Shown: one piece after another, positions 36,947 to 47,744 of the stretch | Position numbering within the stretch: the first letter of the stretch is position 1 | Layout of the letters: each line of letters opens with the position of its first letter | NCBI RefSeq assembly: GCF_003369915.1 | Contig: NC_046674.1 | Span: 1,178,001-1,242,000, forward strand | Reading direction: 5' to 3' | Length of the DNA stretch: 64,000 nt | Source: Drosophila miranda | Lineage: Eukaryota; Arthropoda; Insecta; Diptera; Drosophilidae | Position numbers and translations under genes: made by a program | Notes under the pieces: generated by a model | What the model was told of the DNA's origin: nothing | The model's input: only the letters and a program-made list of their open reading frames with translations | Database searches by the model: none

Positions 36947-37612
36947 TTAATTGAGGCTAATGCTGATGCCATCGTTCTCCTGCTGCTTCAACTCATGGAC
37001 AACGAAATCGCGAAACTCTGTGTAGGCCGCCTCTATGTCCACGTTGTTGATGATCTTGTGGAAGTTTCCCGGCGTCAGGCCGTAGCTGATCTCCACCTCG
37101 GCGGCATTGAGTCGCTTGCGCAACGTCTCCTCGGTCTCGGAGCCACGTAGTCGCAGTCGACGCTCCAGCTCTTGGATGGTTGGCGGATTGTTGAAGATCA
37201 GTATGGGATTGAGATCGGTTTTCCGAATCTGCTCCACTCCCTTCTGCTCAATGTCCAGTATGCAGACGCGTCCCTTCTTCTGGATCTCGCGTACGGCCGC
37301 CTTGCTGGTGCCGTATAGATTCCCGGTGAACTCGGCCGTCTCAATGAACTCGTCATTGGCGATCGCCTCCTCCATGTCGGCTCTCTCCACAAAATAATAG
37401 TGAACACCATCCTCCTCGCCCTCACGCGGTTTTCTCGTGGTGTGGGAGACGCTGAATCCAAATGTGTTTGGGAACTCTGCAAACAATAGCTTGAGCAGCG
37501 TGCTCTTTCCGGAACCGGAGGGGCCGCAGAGTACAAGCGGACGTGGGCCTTGCGACATTTTGCGGCTGCTGCTGCTGAGTGCGCGGTTTACAATGAACAG
37601 AAAGCTAATCAT
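36947..37612 (-). CDS. Guanylate kinase
   Basis: Single exon, 221 aa from the ATG at 37612, or 203 aa from the ATG at 37558. Converts GMP plus ATP to GDP plus ADP. P-loop GPSGSGKST at residues 30-38; GMP-binding block SHTTRKPREGEEDGVHYYFV; then NLYGTSK, CILDIEQKG, and the lid region RLRLRGSETEETLRKRL. The first 18 residues (MISFLFIVNRALSSSSRK) are hydrophobic and basic without acids, like a mitochondrial presequence. The second ATG (MSQGPRPLVLCG) gives the usual cytosolic length. Two products from one mRNA, by leaky scanning or two start sites, are plausible. A repeat-derived promoter module lies about 150 nt upstream. FlyBase CG11811 is the likely ortholog (from memory). Confidence 0.92.
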   Translation of the reverse strand: MISFLFIVNRALSSSSRKMSQGPRPLVLCGPSGSGKSTLLKLLFAEFPNTFGFSVSHTTRKPREGEEDGVHYYFVERADMEEAIANDEFIETAEFTGNLYGTSKAAVREIQKKGRVCILDIEQKGVEQIRKTDLNPILIFNNPPTIQELERRLRLRGSETEETLRKRLNAAEVEISYGLTPGNFHKIINNVDIEAAYTEFRDFVVHELKQQENDGISISLN

Positions 37613-37760
37613 GTTGTCGTCTTTTATTGGCAGCAATACTAATACACGAAATAGGCCCAAAAAAGCTGTTTTTTGGCTAAAATTAACAGGTAAAGAAGCA
37701 GCAGCGTAAGCGTGTGATAACGCGCGTGTAAGTATGCAGTGTATACGTATATGTATATGT

Positions 37761-37809
37761 ATACCAAAATATACCGTCTCATGTTAAAAATATACCGTAA
37801 ATATACTGA
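37761..37809 (-). promoter_or_regulatory. Repeat-derived promoter module, locus C (guanylate kinase)
   Basis: On the minus strand 'aacatgagac' is followed by GGTATATTTTGGTAT (two Motif 6-like elements), as at 47750-47770. The linker, DRE and Motif 1 half is replaced by a TATACATATACG stretch. It ends about 150 nt upstream of the guanylate kinase ATG and points at it. Confidence 0.5.
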
Positions 37810-38440
37810 TGAATTCAAGTTCTATATTCCTCGACTTGTATATTCCGTGAAACATTACTAGCTATCTAGATATCTCAGCCCTTCCCACTTAATTTTATCC
37901 AATTAACGAATATATTTTCTACTTGACTGGCATATTTTAAATTCTTGACTTTGATTTTTTTTGCCTCAATTTTGGTTCCTTAACAACAATATAGCGTCTC
38001 ATATGATGAAAAACCGTACTTAGCCCACTTAAGCCCTCTCTATTTAAATAGTTCAACTACTTGAGGTAAATGGCGGAAAATATTAACGATTGTAAATTCT
38101 TCTTGTAGATTCATGCCATCTTTCCTCTGAACTTAAAAAAAAACACTATATCTTTCCCCTGAACTGCGCAAACATTATTACATTTTCATTATTTTCGGTG
38201 GAAAATTTAAATACCCCCTGGCTTATAATAGGTTAATCGTTCTCCGTCAAGGATTGGAAACCATATTGCTCAATTTTGATATTCCATTGAATATTATTAG
38301 CTATATAGAACATTTAGCCATGCCCACATAGTTTTCTACGATTGATGAATCATTTTTCTACTTAACTGGCTTATTTTATTGGACTTTGCGTAAAAGCAGG
38401 TTATAGCGAAATAGGTCAAACAAAAAAAAGGGTTTTACCG
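37810..38440 (-). repeat. Dispersed promoter-bearing repeat, locus C, body
   Basis: Two tandem body units (about 37810-38000 and 38260-38440) share 'tatattccgtgaaacattac'-type, 'gctatctagat..ctcagcc' and 'ttctacttgactggcatatt' sequence with loci B and D. It ends 'gcgaaataggtcaaacaaaa', matching 47535-47560 reversed. It lies between guanylate kinase and the PolD2 relic. Confidence 0.65.
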
Positions 38441-38738
38441 AAAATGGGCGCCAAATAGGAATTGTTTGAATGTGAATGAGCGAAATGGATTTAAATTAAA
38501 TCTATGGGAATAAAGGATACACGTAAGTACGATTTGAGAGCGAAAAATATATTGGTCGGTGCATTCATTGGAGCCTGGATGGCGAACATTTTGGGCCTTA
38601 AACCCTTTGTTTTCGATCTCGCCCTCTCTTTCTTTTCCATCTGCCTTCCTTCTCGATTTTGTCCTCTCGCTCTTTTCCATTTGCGGGTATTCACTTGTAT
38701 TAAACATCTATTTTTATTCCAAAATAATTTCGCGACAG

Positions 38739-39646
38739 AATTACTCGGAGCCCAAAGACAAGGTGATCCTGGAGGATGAACTGCAGCGGGGTCGTTTACA
38801 GGAGATGCTGCGGATCCAGCATCGGCCACCGGCATCGTGTGCGCCGTCCTGGGCGGAACCGGCAGTGAAGGCTTCTTCAAAGTCGAGGATGTGATGTATT
38901 ACGAAAGTGGGCCACAGAAGCCTTTGTCTAACACACGGAACCGTCTGCTGGTGCTCGTATCTGGTTTGGATCAGCTGCAGGCCCACACCTATGTAGAGGC
39001 CCTGAAACTGTTTCAGTACAGGCTTAGCGGCAGTCTGGGCAATGGGAGAGGTGCCAACTCCTTGGTCCGATTGATCATAGCCGGAAGCTCGGTGCGCGGC
39101 AGTGCAGTGGCGCATGTTCCGACCCTGCAGGTAGCACGCACACAAGCGAACGCCAACGACACTGTCCAGGCGGTCACCCAGCTGGACAGTTGGTTCGCCT
39201 CGTGGGCGCAATGCTTGCCCATCGATTTGATGCCGGGCGCCTACGATTCGGCCAACTTTATGCTGCCGCAACAGCCGTTCCACAAATGCTCTCATTGTGG
39301 GCCCTGCAGGTCAGAATGTGGCAGATCTCCTCCGCATTACTTCGATGGAATCTTCTCTGGAGGCCCTACGCTGCACCCTAACATGGGGGCATATGGCCTC
39401 CACTGCCCCGGACACTCTGGCCTGCTATCCCTACATCGAGCGCGACCCATTCATCATGCGGGAGTGTCCCCACGTGTACTTCGCAGGAAACTGCGAGTCC
39501 TTTGAAACGGCACTTCATGTTACCTCCGAGGGAAAACGCACCTGCCTGGTGTGCGTGCCCAACTTTGGCAAGACGAAGAGCGTCGCCGTGGTGGATCTGG
39601 ACACGCTTTCCTGTAGACAGATAAACTTTAGCGTAGAATCTGAATG
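38739..39646 (+). pseudogene. PolD2: Broken DNA polymerase delta small subunit (PolD2)
   Basis: The translation matches the C-terminal 60% of the B subunit in three frames. Segment 1 (38739-38800) reads SEPKDKVILEDELQR after a CGACAG acceptor. A frameshift follows, and segment 2 (about 38810-39290) reads TGIVCAVLGGTGSEGFFKVE, NRLLVLVSGLDQ and FMLPQQPFHKC. Then about 30 codons are missing with a second frameshift, and segment 3 (about 39295-39646) reads GPAGQNVADLLRITSME, APDTLACYPY and ECPHVYFAGNCESFETA to a stop. The first third of the protein is absent; upstream is repeat DNA. Two frameshifts, an internal deletion and a missing 5' part make function very unlikely. Pol delta is essential, so a working copy should exist elsewhere. 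Confidence 0.88.
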
Positions 39647-39720
39647 AAATGTGAAGTCATATAGAAGTAAATTAAATGCACTTTGGTAAGGATAAAGAGT
39701 CTTGTTTTATTTGATACTCA

Positions 39721-39928
39721 TCAGTGCACAACGGGCTCGCCATGGCTCTCGTCAATCAGTCCAATTATAGCGATGTTGTCGCCGCGGATGATGTGCAGTG
39801 CAAGCACAATCTGCTTGATGCCGGACGATATTGAGAAAACCCGCTCATGGCACTCATCTACTGGTCGATGGTGATGGTCTGGTCGACTCTCTTCAGTCTT
39901 CCCGGCGAAGTTCCGTTCATCCGCAGTG
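39721..39928 (-). pseudogene. LSm8: Broken LSm8 (U6 snRNA-associated Sm-like protein)
   Basis: Minus-strand frame [12 protein letters not shown], a scrambled stretch, then VDECHERVFS, SSGIKQIVLALHIIRGDN, IAIIGLIDE and GEPVVH. This is LSm8, whose family reads VITSDGRxxxGTLKGFDQTI, then DExHERVFS and xIVRGDN. The scrambled stretch restores in another frame (LKRVDQTITIDQ), so two compensating indels flank it. About 20 residues before the C-terminal EP are deleted, and the first 15-20 residues with the start codon are absent. The LSm2-8 ring stabilises U6 snRNA in the nucleus; this copy cannot make a normal Sm fold. It converges on the PolD2 relic with a 74-nt gap. Confidence 0.83.
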
Positions 39929-39929
39929 A

Positions 39930-42900
39930 TTACATGGAGGCAATCAAACTGTGGCAAAAGGGGCACGCCCGATGCCGCGAGATTTCCAGGGGCGAGGCAC
40001 AGTGGTGGCAAGTGGTGCAGATCCAAATGTTGTTGGTCGGCTGTAGAATGGGCTTCCCCGAGGAGATGCAGGCCGGAAACCGGGCACCGCACTCCATGCA
40101 GGCGGGCGAGCTATGGAAGAGGAAGCAATGAGAAATGAGAACTAGCTTTCATCGACCTGCATTACGTACCTGTCGGGCACGGGAACGCCACAGGAATAGC
40201 AGGGTACCATGTCCAAGTCTGCGTCCTCTGGCTCGTACTTGGAGAAGATGCTCCGCGCCAGCTGCTCGTACTCGTGGAGGGTCTTCTCGGGGAGATGGCT
40301 GAGAGTCTCCAGCTTCATGAATGCCTTGGAGCAGGTGCCGAACGCCCTGTCAGCACAGCTGGCGAGGGCTACCAGGCAGTAGATGTCCTCCAGGGGCAGC
40401 ACATCCTCGTATTCCCGCAGGCGGATGGCCGTGGTGAGTGCACTGTGGATGATCCCGAAGCGCAGCTGTCGCTGAGCCAGCAGCATGAAGTGATATGCCT
40501 CGGCACAGTGCCACATGCGCTCAATGCAGGCGGCATCCTCCAGGCTGATCGAGTCCAAGAGCGTGTTCCGCCCACTGGCATAATCGATTTCGGGCGTGGC
40601 CACCGCCTTGAGGTGCTGCTCGGCGAGTAGCGCGGCCAGAATGTAGATCTTCTTGATGCGCAGCATCGGGGCCCGCTTCTCCAGCTCCCGCTCTGCCAGC
40701 TGGGCCAGGAGGCGAGCCGCATCCAGGTACCGTCCGGCATTGCGCTGCATCTCAATCGCCTCCGTGAGACGGCCCTCGTTCAGCAACTGGGCCGCATGCT
40801 TGGCAATCAATGTGTTCACCTGCGGCATCTGATACTTTTGGGCCAGCTCCACGGCCTCGCCCCACTGTCGGAGATTCACGCACGTGTTCACGGCAGCCTT
40901 CTGGTCGCCGAACCTAAGATGTGCCTGCACCGCCTCGGCGCACATGCCCACAGAGGCCAGCATATCTGCCAGCTTGGGCAGAAGCGGACTCTTCTCCGGC
41001 AGCTTCTCCACGCACTTTTCCAGCTCATCGAACTGCTCCAGATGGTACAGGGCGTCCATGAAGCCCTCGATGTAGTGGGACTTGTCGTAGTACTCCTTGG
41101 CACTCTCCCACGATCTGAGGTTCGCAAAGTGATGCCCGATCTCACGCCATGCCGTCTCCATTTGCTGGTCGGAGACCCCCGAGCCGCCCATGCGGTAGAG
41201 CTGCACCACGCGGAACCAATCGCAGAGGGTCATGCGCAGCTCAATCGCCAGATCCCTGCGATCGGCATCCAAGTACAGCTTTTCGGCCTCCTCAAATTCG
41301 CCATAGAAGGCGGCTACTTCGGCCTTCTGCAGCTCCTGGGTGTGAATGGTGCGCAGCCGCTTGATCAGCTTGATGCCCGGATAGTTGGCGCATCGCACAA
41401 ATGCATTCTCAGCCGTGTCGAGCTCCAGTTTCTTCAGTGCCGACTCGGCCAGCAATCGCCACAAGCGTGGGTGAGGGTTGTCCTCGATGAACTGCTTGGC
41501 ATCCTCGAGGCCGACGTGCTCCAGGAGGTCATCGGTATCGCGCAGCGACTTGACACGCAGCTGAATGATGTGGGAGGAGTTCTGCAGCTCCCCAATGCTT
41601 ATAATGTCGTCCAACAGAACGCTGGTGATCTCCAGGTCCTCGAAGGTGCAAATGTAGCCGGAGCAGGAGATGGGCTCCTCGGGATCGTTGCCCCGAAAAA
41701 TGTACATGCGGGTCTTCTCCATCAGGGCCAAGAGCAGGGGATTGTCCTTGGCCCAGCTCACGGCCCACACATCCTTGCGCTCCACCCGACTGAAGTTCAA
41801 CTGCGTCTCCCGGTTGTCGTCCAAGTCCAGCAACGTCATGATTCCCATGTGGTCTATGATGGCTGCCCGACTAAAAGGAATCATTGGAAATAAAGGTATC
41901 TCAGTGGAGGCTCACATGCACTCACGTGGAATTGCAGTTGATGGCCATCTTGTAGACCTTGGAACTCATCATGTGGCGATTCCTCAGCGCCACATTGGCA
42001 ATGCTGTACTCGTTGATGGCTCCCGATTCCCGGGCCACCAACAGCAGCTTCTCGGACAGGGCTAGAGCACAGATGGGATCGCTGATCCGGCGATGCGAGT
42101 GGGCCTCTCCGCTGCTGCTGCTGCCCAGCATCAGATCCTTGGCCATTTCCACGCCCGTTGGCGTGTCGTCAATATGAAAGCGCTTCTCTTTGCGCGCCTT
42201 TACGCTTTGCAAGTTGGAGGCGCTCTTGGGCGTGTGGTAGTGCCAGATAAGGATCTCCTCCTGCGAGGCAATGGCCACGTAGCTCGAGTTGATGCCCACA
42301 AAGGAGGGTCTAATGTCCGTGTACTTGGCTGGCGTAACAAGGAGGTTAAGGAGACATGAAAATAAACACAGATCAGAACTCACAATCCACAGTGGTTCCA
42401 ATGGAGTTGCAGAGCAGCAACTGGTAGACCCTGTCGTCGGCTGGATTGCTGCGATTCTCCAGCATGCTCAAAGCAATCTCCTTGATGTTGCTGCTCACAC
42501 ACTCCACGCCCAGGACGCAGTGCTCGCTGCTGGCCGCCAGGCACAGTGTTGGCTCCACCTCCTTCAGGAAGCTCTGGTTGGAGACCGTGTTCCAGAAGGT
42601 TATTACGCTCATGGGCGTTTCTCTAACGCCATTGCCGCTGCTGCTGTGGCTGTTGAGAAAGACGACTGTCTTCTCGAAGTAGCACCAGATGTAGTCTGGC
42701 CGGATGTTAGCAAAGTAGATGAAAGAGTCAACAGCCATGGCGATGCGCAGGGATTTGCCCTCCCAGCTGAGGGAGGTGATGTCACTGCCCGGGACCTTCA
42801 AGGTGCGATAGATCCGGCCCAGCGGCGAGTAGAAGCACACCTGGTTATTGTCGCGCTGGGCTGTCGGAACTGTCTGCTCCAGTGTGGTGCCACAAATGGC

Positions 42901-43970
42901 CAGAACAGTGCCGTCGTGGTTCCACTTTGCATCCACATTTCGCATTTTAGTGTCAAAGATGGCGGGCTCTGAGCGTGAGGAGGACGAAATTAAAGTCTGG
43001 GGAATACTTGGCTTAATCCTCGCACTTACCATCATCGTTTTCGTTGCGCATTATCTGCACCTTTCCGATCTCATAGCAGATGGCCAGAACGGGCCGATTG
43101 CGGCGGTTAGAGGAGCGGCCGCTGAACCAGCAGATGCTGGCTATGCGCTGACCCCGAGCGGATGAAGACCCATTGAGCTTCAAGCACTGAATGTTGAGCT
43201 TCATCTGCGGATATCAGACAGAGGATTAGGAAGGGGATTACGGGGTAGTAATCATTGTGATGCTCACAGCAAAGTTTCCCTGGTTGTCGTACAGATGGCA
43301 TTCGCCACTTGCTAGGGCAAAGAGAATCAGGCGGTTATCAGGACTCCACTGAACGCCGGTGAGGTGGGTGCCTTTGAGTTCCTTCCCAAAAATGCGATTG
43401 CCATCCACGGAGCCCACGATAATGGCCCCGTCCTCGTACACAATGCAGATTTTGGCCCCATCCGAAGTCCAGCTCATGCTGGCCACCGTTGATTTCTTTC
43501 GGTCATTGGTCATCTCCTCGTACCAGGAGCCTTTGTACAGCATCCAGACCATTATGACTCCGTCTGTGTCCGACGAGGTCAGCTTCTGCTGTGCATCGTT
43601 CCAGGTGACCACTCGGACCGACTCCTTGTGGCCGTCCAGGGTCTGATTCATCGACAAATTGGAGACGGCGGCCAGACCTCCTTTGTTTTGGCCATTGGCC
43701 CCTTTGGGGGAGATAGTAATATTAGTCAAATATCACCCTAATCGTCTCTATATATATAGTACATACCTTGATCCAGTTTCAGGACTTTGAGCAAACCCTC
43801 GGAGCCGGCCACTGCAATGTAACCCTCCTCCTTGTTCCAGGCAATGCAATTGAGCTTGACATTGTTGGGAATGGCAATCTATACGCAAATGGGATTAATT
43901 AATTGGTATTTTTGTTGGTATTATTATACACAATAAGTTGACTTACCTTTTTACTCAGGTAAACAAACAT
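39930..43970 (-). CDS. Oseg4: Intraflagellar transport IFT-A subunit IFT121 (WDR35)
   Basis: Eight exons on the minus strand: 43970-43947, 43878-43767, 43701-43268, 43204-43030, 42968-42384, 42328-41926, 41870-40170 and 40110-39930, 1204 aa (human WDR35 is about 1170-1180). All junctions keep frame with GTRNG donors and AG acceptors. It starts [30 protein letters not shown]40 repeats fill the N-terminal 600 residues ([11 protein letters not shown]..., [15 protein letters not shown]). TPR-like helices follow. The C-terminus has zinc-type pairs ([35 protein letters not shown]), split by the last intron. It works in retrograde transport and membrane-cargo entry in cilia, in flies mainly sensory neurons. 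The stop codon TAA abuts the LSm8 relic. An RFX X-box lies 76 nt upstream of the ATG. Confidence 0.93.
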
Positions 43971-44045
43971 TTTGGAACATTAATAGACAAAATTTTCACT
44001 TCCTTATTCGCGCTGGCTGTGGCCCCTTGTGTTGACAATCAAATG

Positions 44046-44059
44046 GTTGCCATGGTCAC
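44046..44059. promoter_or_regulatory. RFX X-box upstream of Oseg4
   Basis: GTTGCC-AT-GGTCAC is an imperfect palindrome close to the X-box consensus GYTRCC-N(1-3)-RRNRAC, 76 nt upstream of the Oseg4 start codon. Fly IFT genes are known RFX targets, and their X-boxes usually lie within 150 nt of the ATG. Confidence 0.6.
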
Positions 44060-44213
44060 GGCAAAGAGTGGTGTTTGAGCCATCCACTGCTGCTCACCTG
44101 CTCCATCCCCCGCCCCGCAAATGGTAGTAAAACCTGTTGTTTGAGCCACATTTCTTCCAATCAGAAATCTTGGCTAAAATCTTGGCGCCAAAGTGTTGTG
44201 AATCGTAAAAAAA

Positions 44214-44273
44214 ATCGATACCTTACAGCACTGAAATGATTAATCAAAATGGTTACGAAATTGGCTATCGATA
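44214..44273. promoter_or_regulatory. Two DRE-like sites between Oseg4 and the PIG-W 3' end
   Basis: ATCGAT at 44214-44219 (AATCGATAC) and TATCGATA at 44266-44273, a full DREF site. The rest of 44060-44666 shows no gene. The sites could serve Oseg4 or be remnants of an unannotated start. Confidence 0.4.
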
Positions 44274-44666
44274 ACTGTAGGTTTGAAATGTCAACAACCT
44301 ATCTGTGTATCTGAAAGGCAACAGCTTATACCTAATACATTTATATGGATGTCTGTCATGACACCTCATCGATTGTAAAGAAGTCAAGATTGCAATTTTC
44401 ACCCTTCAGAAGAAACAAACATTTCTTATCTGGCCAACAGCTCCGTCCATATCGACTCCTGGCGATGTTAAATTGTAGGTACTTTTTGTGGTCGGTCATT
44501 TTGATGTTCTTAGAATTCATTATTTATTGACAAAACTTATGGTATTTACTGATAAAACATACACAAACTAAGTAAAATTCTAGGCAGGAGCTTACTACGA
44601 CAATAGTTACACACAAAATGCAATGAAATAATCACAGGAAACGATAGTTGAGGACGAAACTAATTT

Positions 44667-46257
44667 TCAGGCAAGGCGGACACCTCTTTTGAGCAATTCA
44701 TGGACCGCCTTGGTGGCCAGAAACATGTAGACAAGCAGGATGAGTACAGATTCGGCTTGGCTGCGATCCTCTGGCTTGAGGAATATGTTGACCCCACCTG
44801 TCAAAAGATTTGCCAGCAGAAAGAATGTCAGACCGTTCAAGTTCAGCGACTGGCAGATGGCAAAGCTACCGATCCTGTCACTTGCGGCCTTAGGGGCACT
44901 GCCTTCTCCCGCTTGCACCTCCAGAAGTTGACCCTTTTCCTGGCTATCGACTGCCAGTGCACTCGGATCCCAGGGCAGGACACTGTTTATGACAAAGTCC
45001 ACGCCAAACAGGCCGATCCACATAATAGTACATATGATGGCCAACGTCCAGACGACGTAACCAAAGTTGCATGTCACCCGGGAGATGCCAATGGCGAAGG
45101 CACTCGCCCCGAACAGGGACCACAGGATCAGCACCAGGAGGAGCAGTCGCCGCAGCTTCTTGACCATGTCCGAGTAGCCGAGCAGAGTGGCAGCTATAAG
45201 CCAGCGGCTGAGGTATATGGACAGTAGGTACATGGCCACGAAGCCGGGCAGCGAGACCAGCCCCTCACGGTTGGCACTGAACACTGTCGAGCGCGGCACA
45301 TCCTCGTCCATCACAAAGTCGGAGAGACCAAAAACGCTCAAGGCCATTTGGTGGGCCACAAGGAGACCTAAACCAGGACTACGATTGCGATCATTTTCCA
45401 GCGTTAAGGCGGGGACTGTACTTACCCATCCCTAATGGCAGGAGGTGCACATCCCGGCGAGCCACCAAGCTGGCCAGAGATCCGCACAGCTTCGTGAGCC
45501 CCAGCGTGTAGAAGGCGTTCATGTCGCGACCGTACTCGTGCTCATCCTGGCCGTAGCCCACGATCAGAAGGGCCACGGTCCGAGCCAATCCCAGCAGCAG
45601 CAGCGGCAGAGCCGCATACACCACACTCCGGCGAAGATCTTTGATATGGCGCGTCCGATGCGACACCAGACCCATGGTGACCACAAACAGACCGATGCCC
45701 GTGTCCATCAGCTTGGCCCCGAACGTCCGGCTCTTGCGGTAGGGCCGGTAGAAGCTGCTGAAGTCGATGGCCAGAATGCAAACGGCCGTAATCAGGTGTG
45801 TCAGGGCACGCACCAGAGTGAACACCGTGGGCCGGGTGCCGCCCAGGTCGAACTGGCTTCGGGCGCAGGCCCTCTGCAATGCTTGGGTGCGGACAAGGAA
45901 CCATAGCGAGCAGATGAGCATCAGCAGCAGAATGTGTGTGCAGTAGTCGCTGGCCACCGTAACGAGCAGAACTACGGGCGGGATGATGAGCAGAAATTCC
46001 ATGCCGTAGCAAAAGTTGGGGCTGGAGCGGGGGCAGAGTTTCTGGGTGGCAACGCGGGCCATAAGCACACACCAACATGTGGCGACAATGAGCTGCATGG
46101 ACTCGGCATTCTGGGCAAGAATTTCCGTGGGCTGCCAGTCGAAGACCACCACCTGCTGCAGCCAAGGATCGCCTTCCAATCCGCCGTACGCACTTCTGTT
46201 GTCCATCGGTGCTGGGATCGAAGCTCCCAACTGAACTATAACCGCTTTACTGCCCAT
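44667..46257 (-). CDS. PIG-W: GPI inositol acyltransferase PIG-W
   Basis: Two exons, 46257-45426 and 45367-44667 (GGGATGG|GTAAGT, TTTAG|GTCTC), 510 aa; human PIGW is 504 aa. It acylates the inositol of glucosaminyl-PI, using acyl-CoA, at the third step of GPI-anchor synthesis in the ER membrane. Many hydrophobic segments are visible (LLIIPPVVLLVTVASDYCTH, LLLMLICSLWFLV, LITAVCILAIDFSSFYRPYRK, YAALPLLLLGLARTVALLIV, LTFFLLANLLTGGVNIFL). Family motifs include the block IDFSSFYRPYRKSRTFGAKL with DTGIG, and GYGQDEHEYG..MNAFYTLGL. The ATG at 46257 (MGSKAVIVQL) is the first in frame. It lies on the same strand as Oseg4 with a 0.7-kb gap. Confidence 0.92.
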
Positions 46258-47209
46258 GACGACTCGCGTACTCGGACTAGACTATCAATATGCTGATAAA
46301 ATTAACACTTAATCTGCTTGCTGATAGTCCGAACTTATCGGAAAACCGAAAGATAGTATAGCCACAGGTTAAAGCCGAAATACAACAACAAAATAAAATA
46401 TTTCGTTCATGTTTAATAATAAACTGAAGTTTGTGTCATATTTACGTTATACACAGGGTGTACTCAATTCTTATCTATGCTGGGCATAAAAAGCTTTATG
46501 AATTTCACGGCTTTTATTGAGCGATAAAGCAGGTGTTAGACAGGTGCTACTGCGGAAAGTATAACAAACTACCATGATAAATTCAGCGGAACTATTTCAT
46601 TTGAAAACTTAAAGCGAAGAATTCGCTAACTTAATCCCAACATGAATAGCTAAAACAAAAAATATTCAAATTTGAAAAGCTGTTCAACGACTGGTTCAAT
46701 CGATAGACTTCAACTGGACACCCATCTATTTTCACCGATCTGGCAGCGCCTTTTGCATCTGGTATTAATTAATTCTTCCGCAAACTACCGAAAATAGAGC
46801 CTCGATTTTTGATAAAACAGTAACAGCTATTGAATTTCATTTTTAAAAGAATATTTAAGAACATAGGGTATAGAAACATCGATACGCAACATACTTTGTA
46901 TGGGCCAGCTTCATGTGCCCAAAAATCGAGCAGCGTTGTCCCTCAACATGACGCGGATCGAGCAACATTCTGCATACCCTGGGGAAATGGGTATTATAGA
47001 ATCGAAGAAATGTTTGTCATTCCAGGGTCTAATTAATGCAGAAACTAGTCAGTCTCTCCTTGAACAATATTTTGCAGCTTATTGTCTTATTACAGAAACC
47101 AAGAATAGGTATCGTGATCGAGATCTATATACAAGAAATTAATAAATGCTTGAATATGTCTAGGACAATTCAATCTTAGACAAAGTCTTAATTAATTACG
47201 TTTTAGAAC
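46258..47209. other. Intergenic; possible old repeat fragment at about 46860-47150
   Basis: 46842-47142 has an open frame (LNMTRIEQHSAYPGEMGIIE...) with no family resemblance. It is flanked by 'agggtatagaaacatcgata' and followed by AATAAA. It looks like a decayed repeat and I would not call a gene. Confidence 0.4.
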
Positions 47210-47744
47210 AGTTTGGAAATATTAAATTAACGAAATAGGGTATAAAAATATCCATACTCCGGTTGACAATGTACAAGTAAGAAATACGTAACATTCCATA
47301 CCCACTTACGTTGACACTGTTTTTTTGTTGACTTTTCTTTTAACATTGCTTTAGACACAATACAATAAAACTGAGTACTTAAAACAAGCTAATCTTGTGC
47401 AAAATTTATTCATCAATAGTTTAACATTATATGGGCATCGCTGAGGGTTTTAGTTAGTCAGTTACTACTAATTATTTAACGGAATGTCAAAATTGAGCAA
47501 CAGGAACGAGTTTTCTCTTACGTTTTCTTACGTTTTTTTGTTTGACCTTTTTCGCTAAAACCTTGTTTTAGACAAGATCCAATAAAAGCAAGTATTTAAA
47601 ATATGCCAGTTAAGTAAAAACTTGATTCATCAATTGGATAAAATTATGTGGGCAGAGCTGAGGGTTCTATCTAGCTAGAAATATTCGACGGAATATCAAA
47701 AATGAGGAATATGTATAATAGAACTTGAATTCGACAGTATATTT
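47210..47744 (+). repeat. Dispersed promoter-bearing repeat, locus D, body
   Basis: Two tandem body units (47210-47500 and 47510-47730). Each runs from 'gttgac/tttgacc tttt', through 'ttttagacaagatccaataa' and 'gctgagggtt', to 'ggaatatcaaaaatgagg' or a variant. The second unit is the cleanest copy in the window. Same strand as locus A. Confidence 0.7.

Noticed and set aside
42848-43165. Plus-strand frame with a membrane-like segment ([19 protein letters not shown])
   Set aside because: It lies antisense to two Oseg4 exons and the intron between them; the minus-strand reading matches WDR35 residue by residue.
46830-47142. Two overlapping plus-strand frames of 68 and 80 codons
   Set aside because: No signal peptide, domain or splice context; flanking sequence looks like old repeat DNA.
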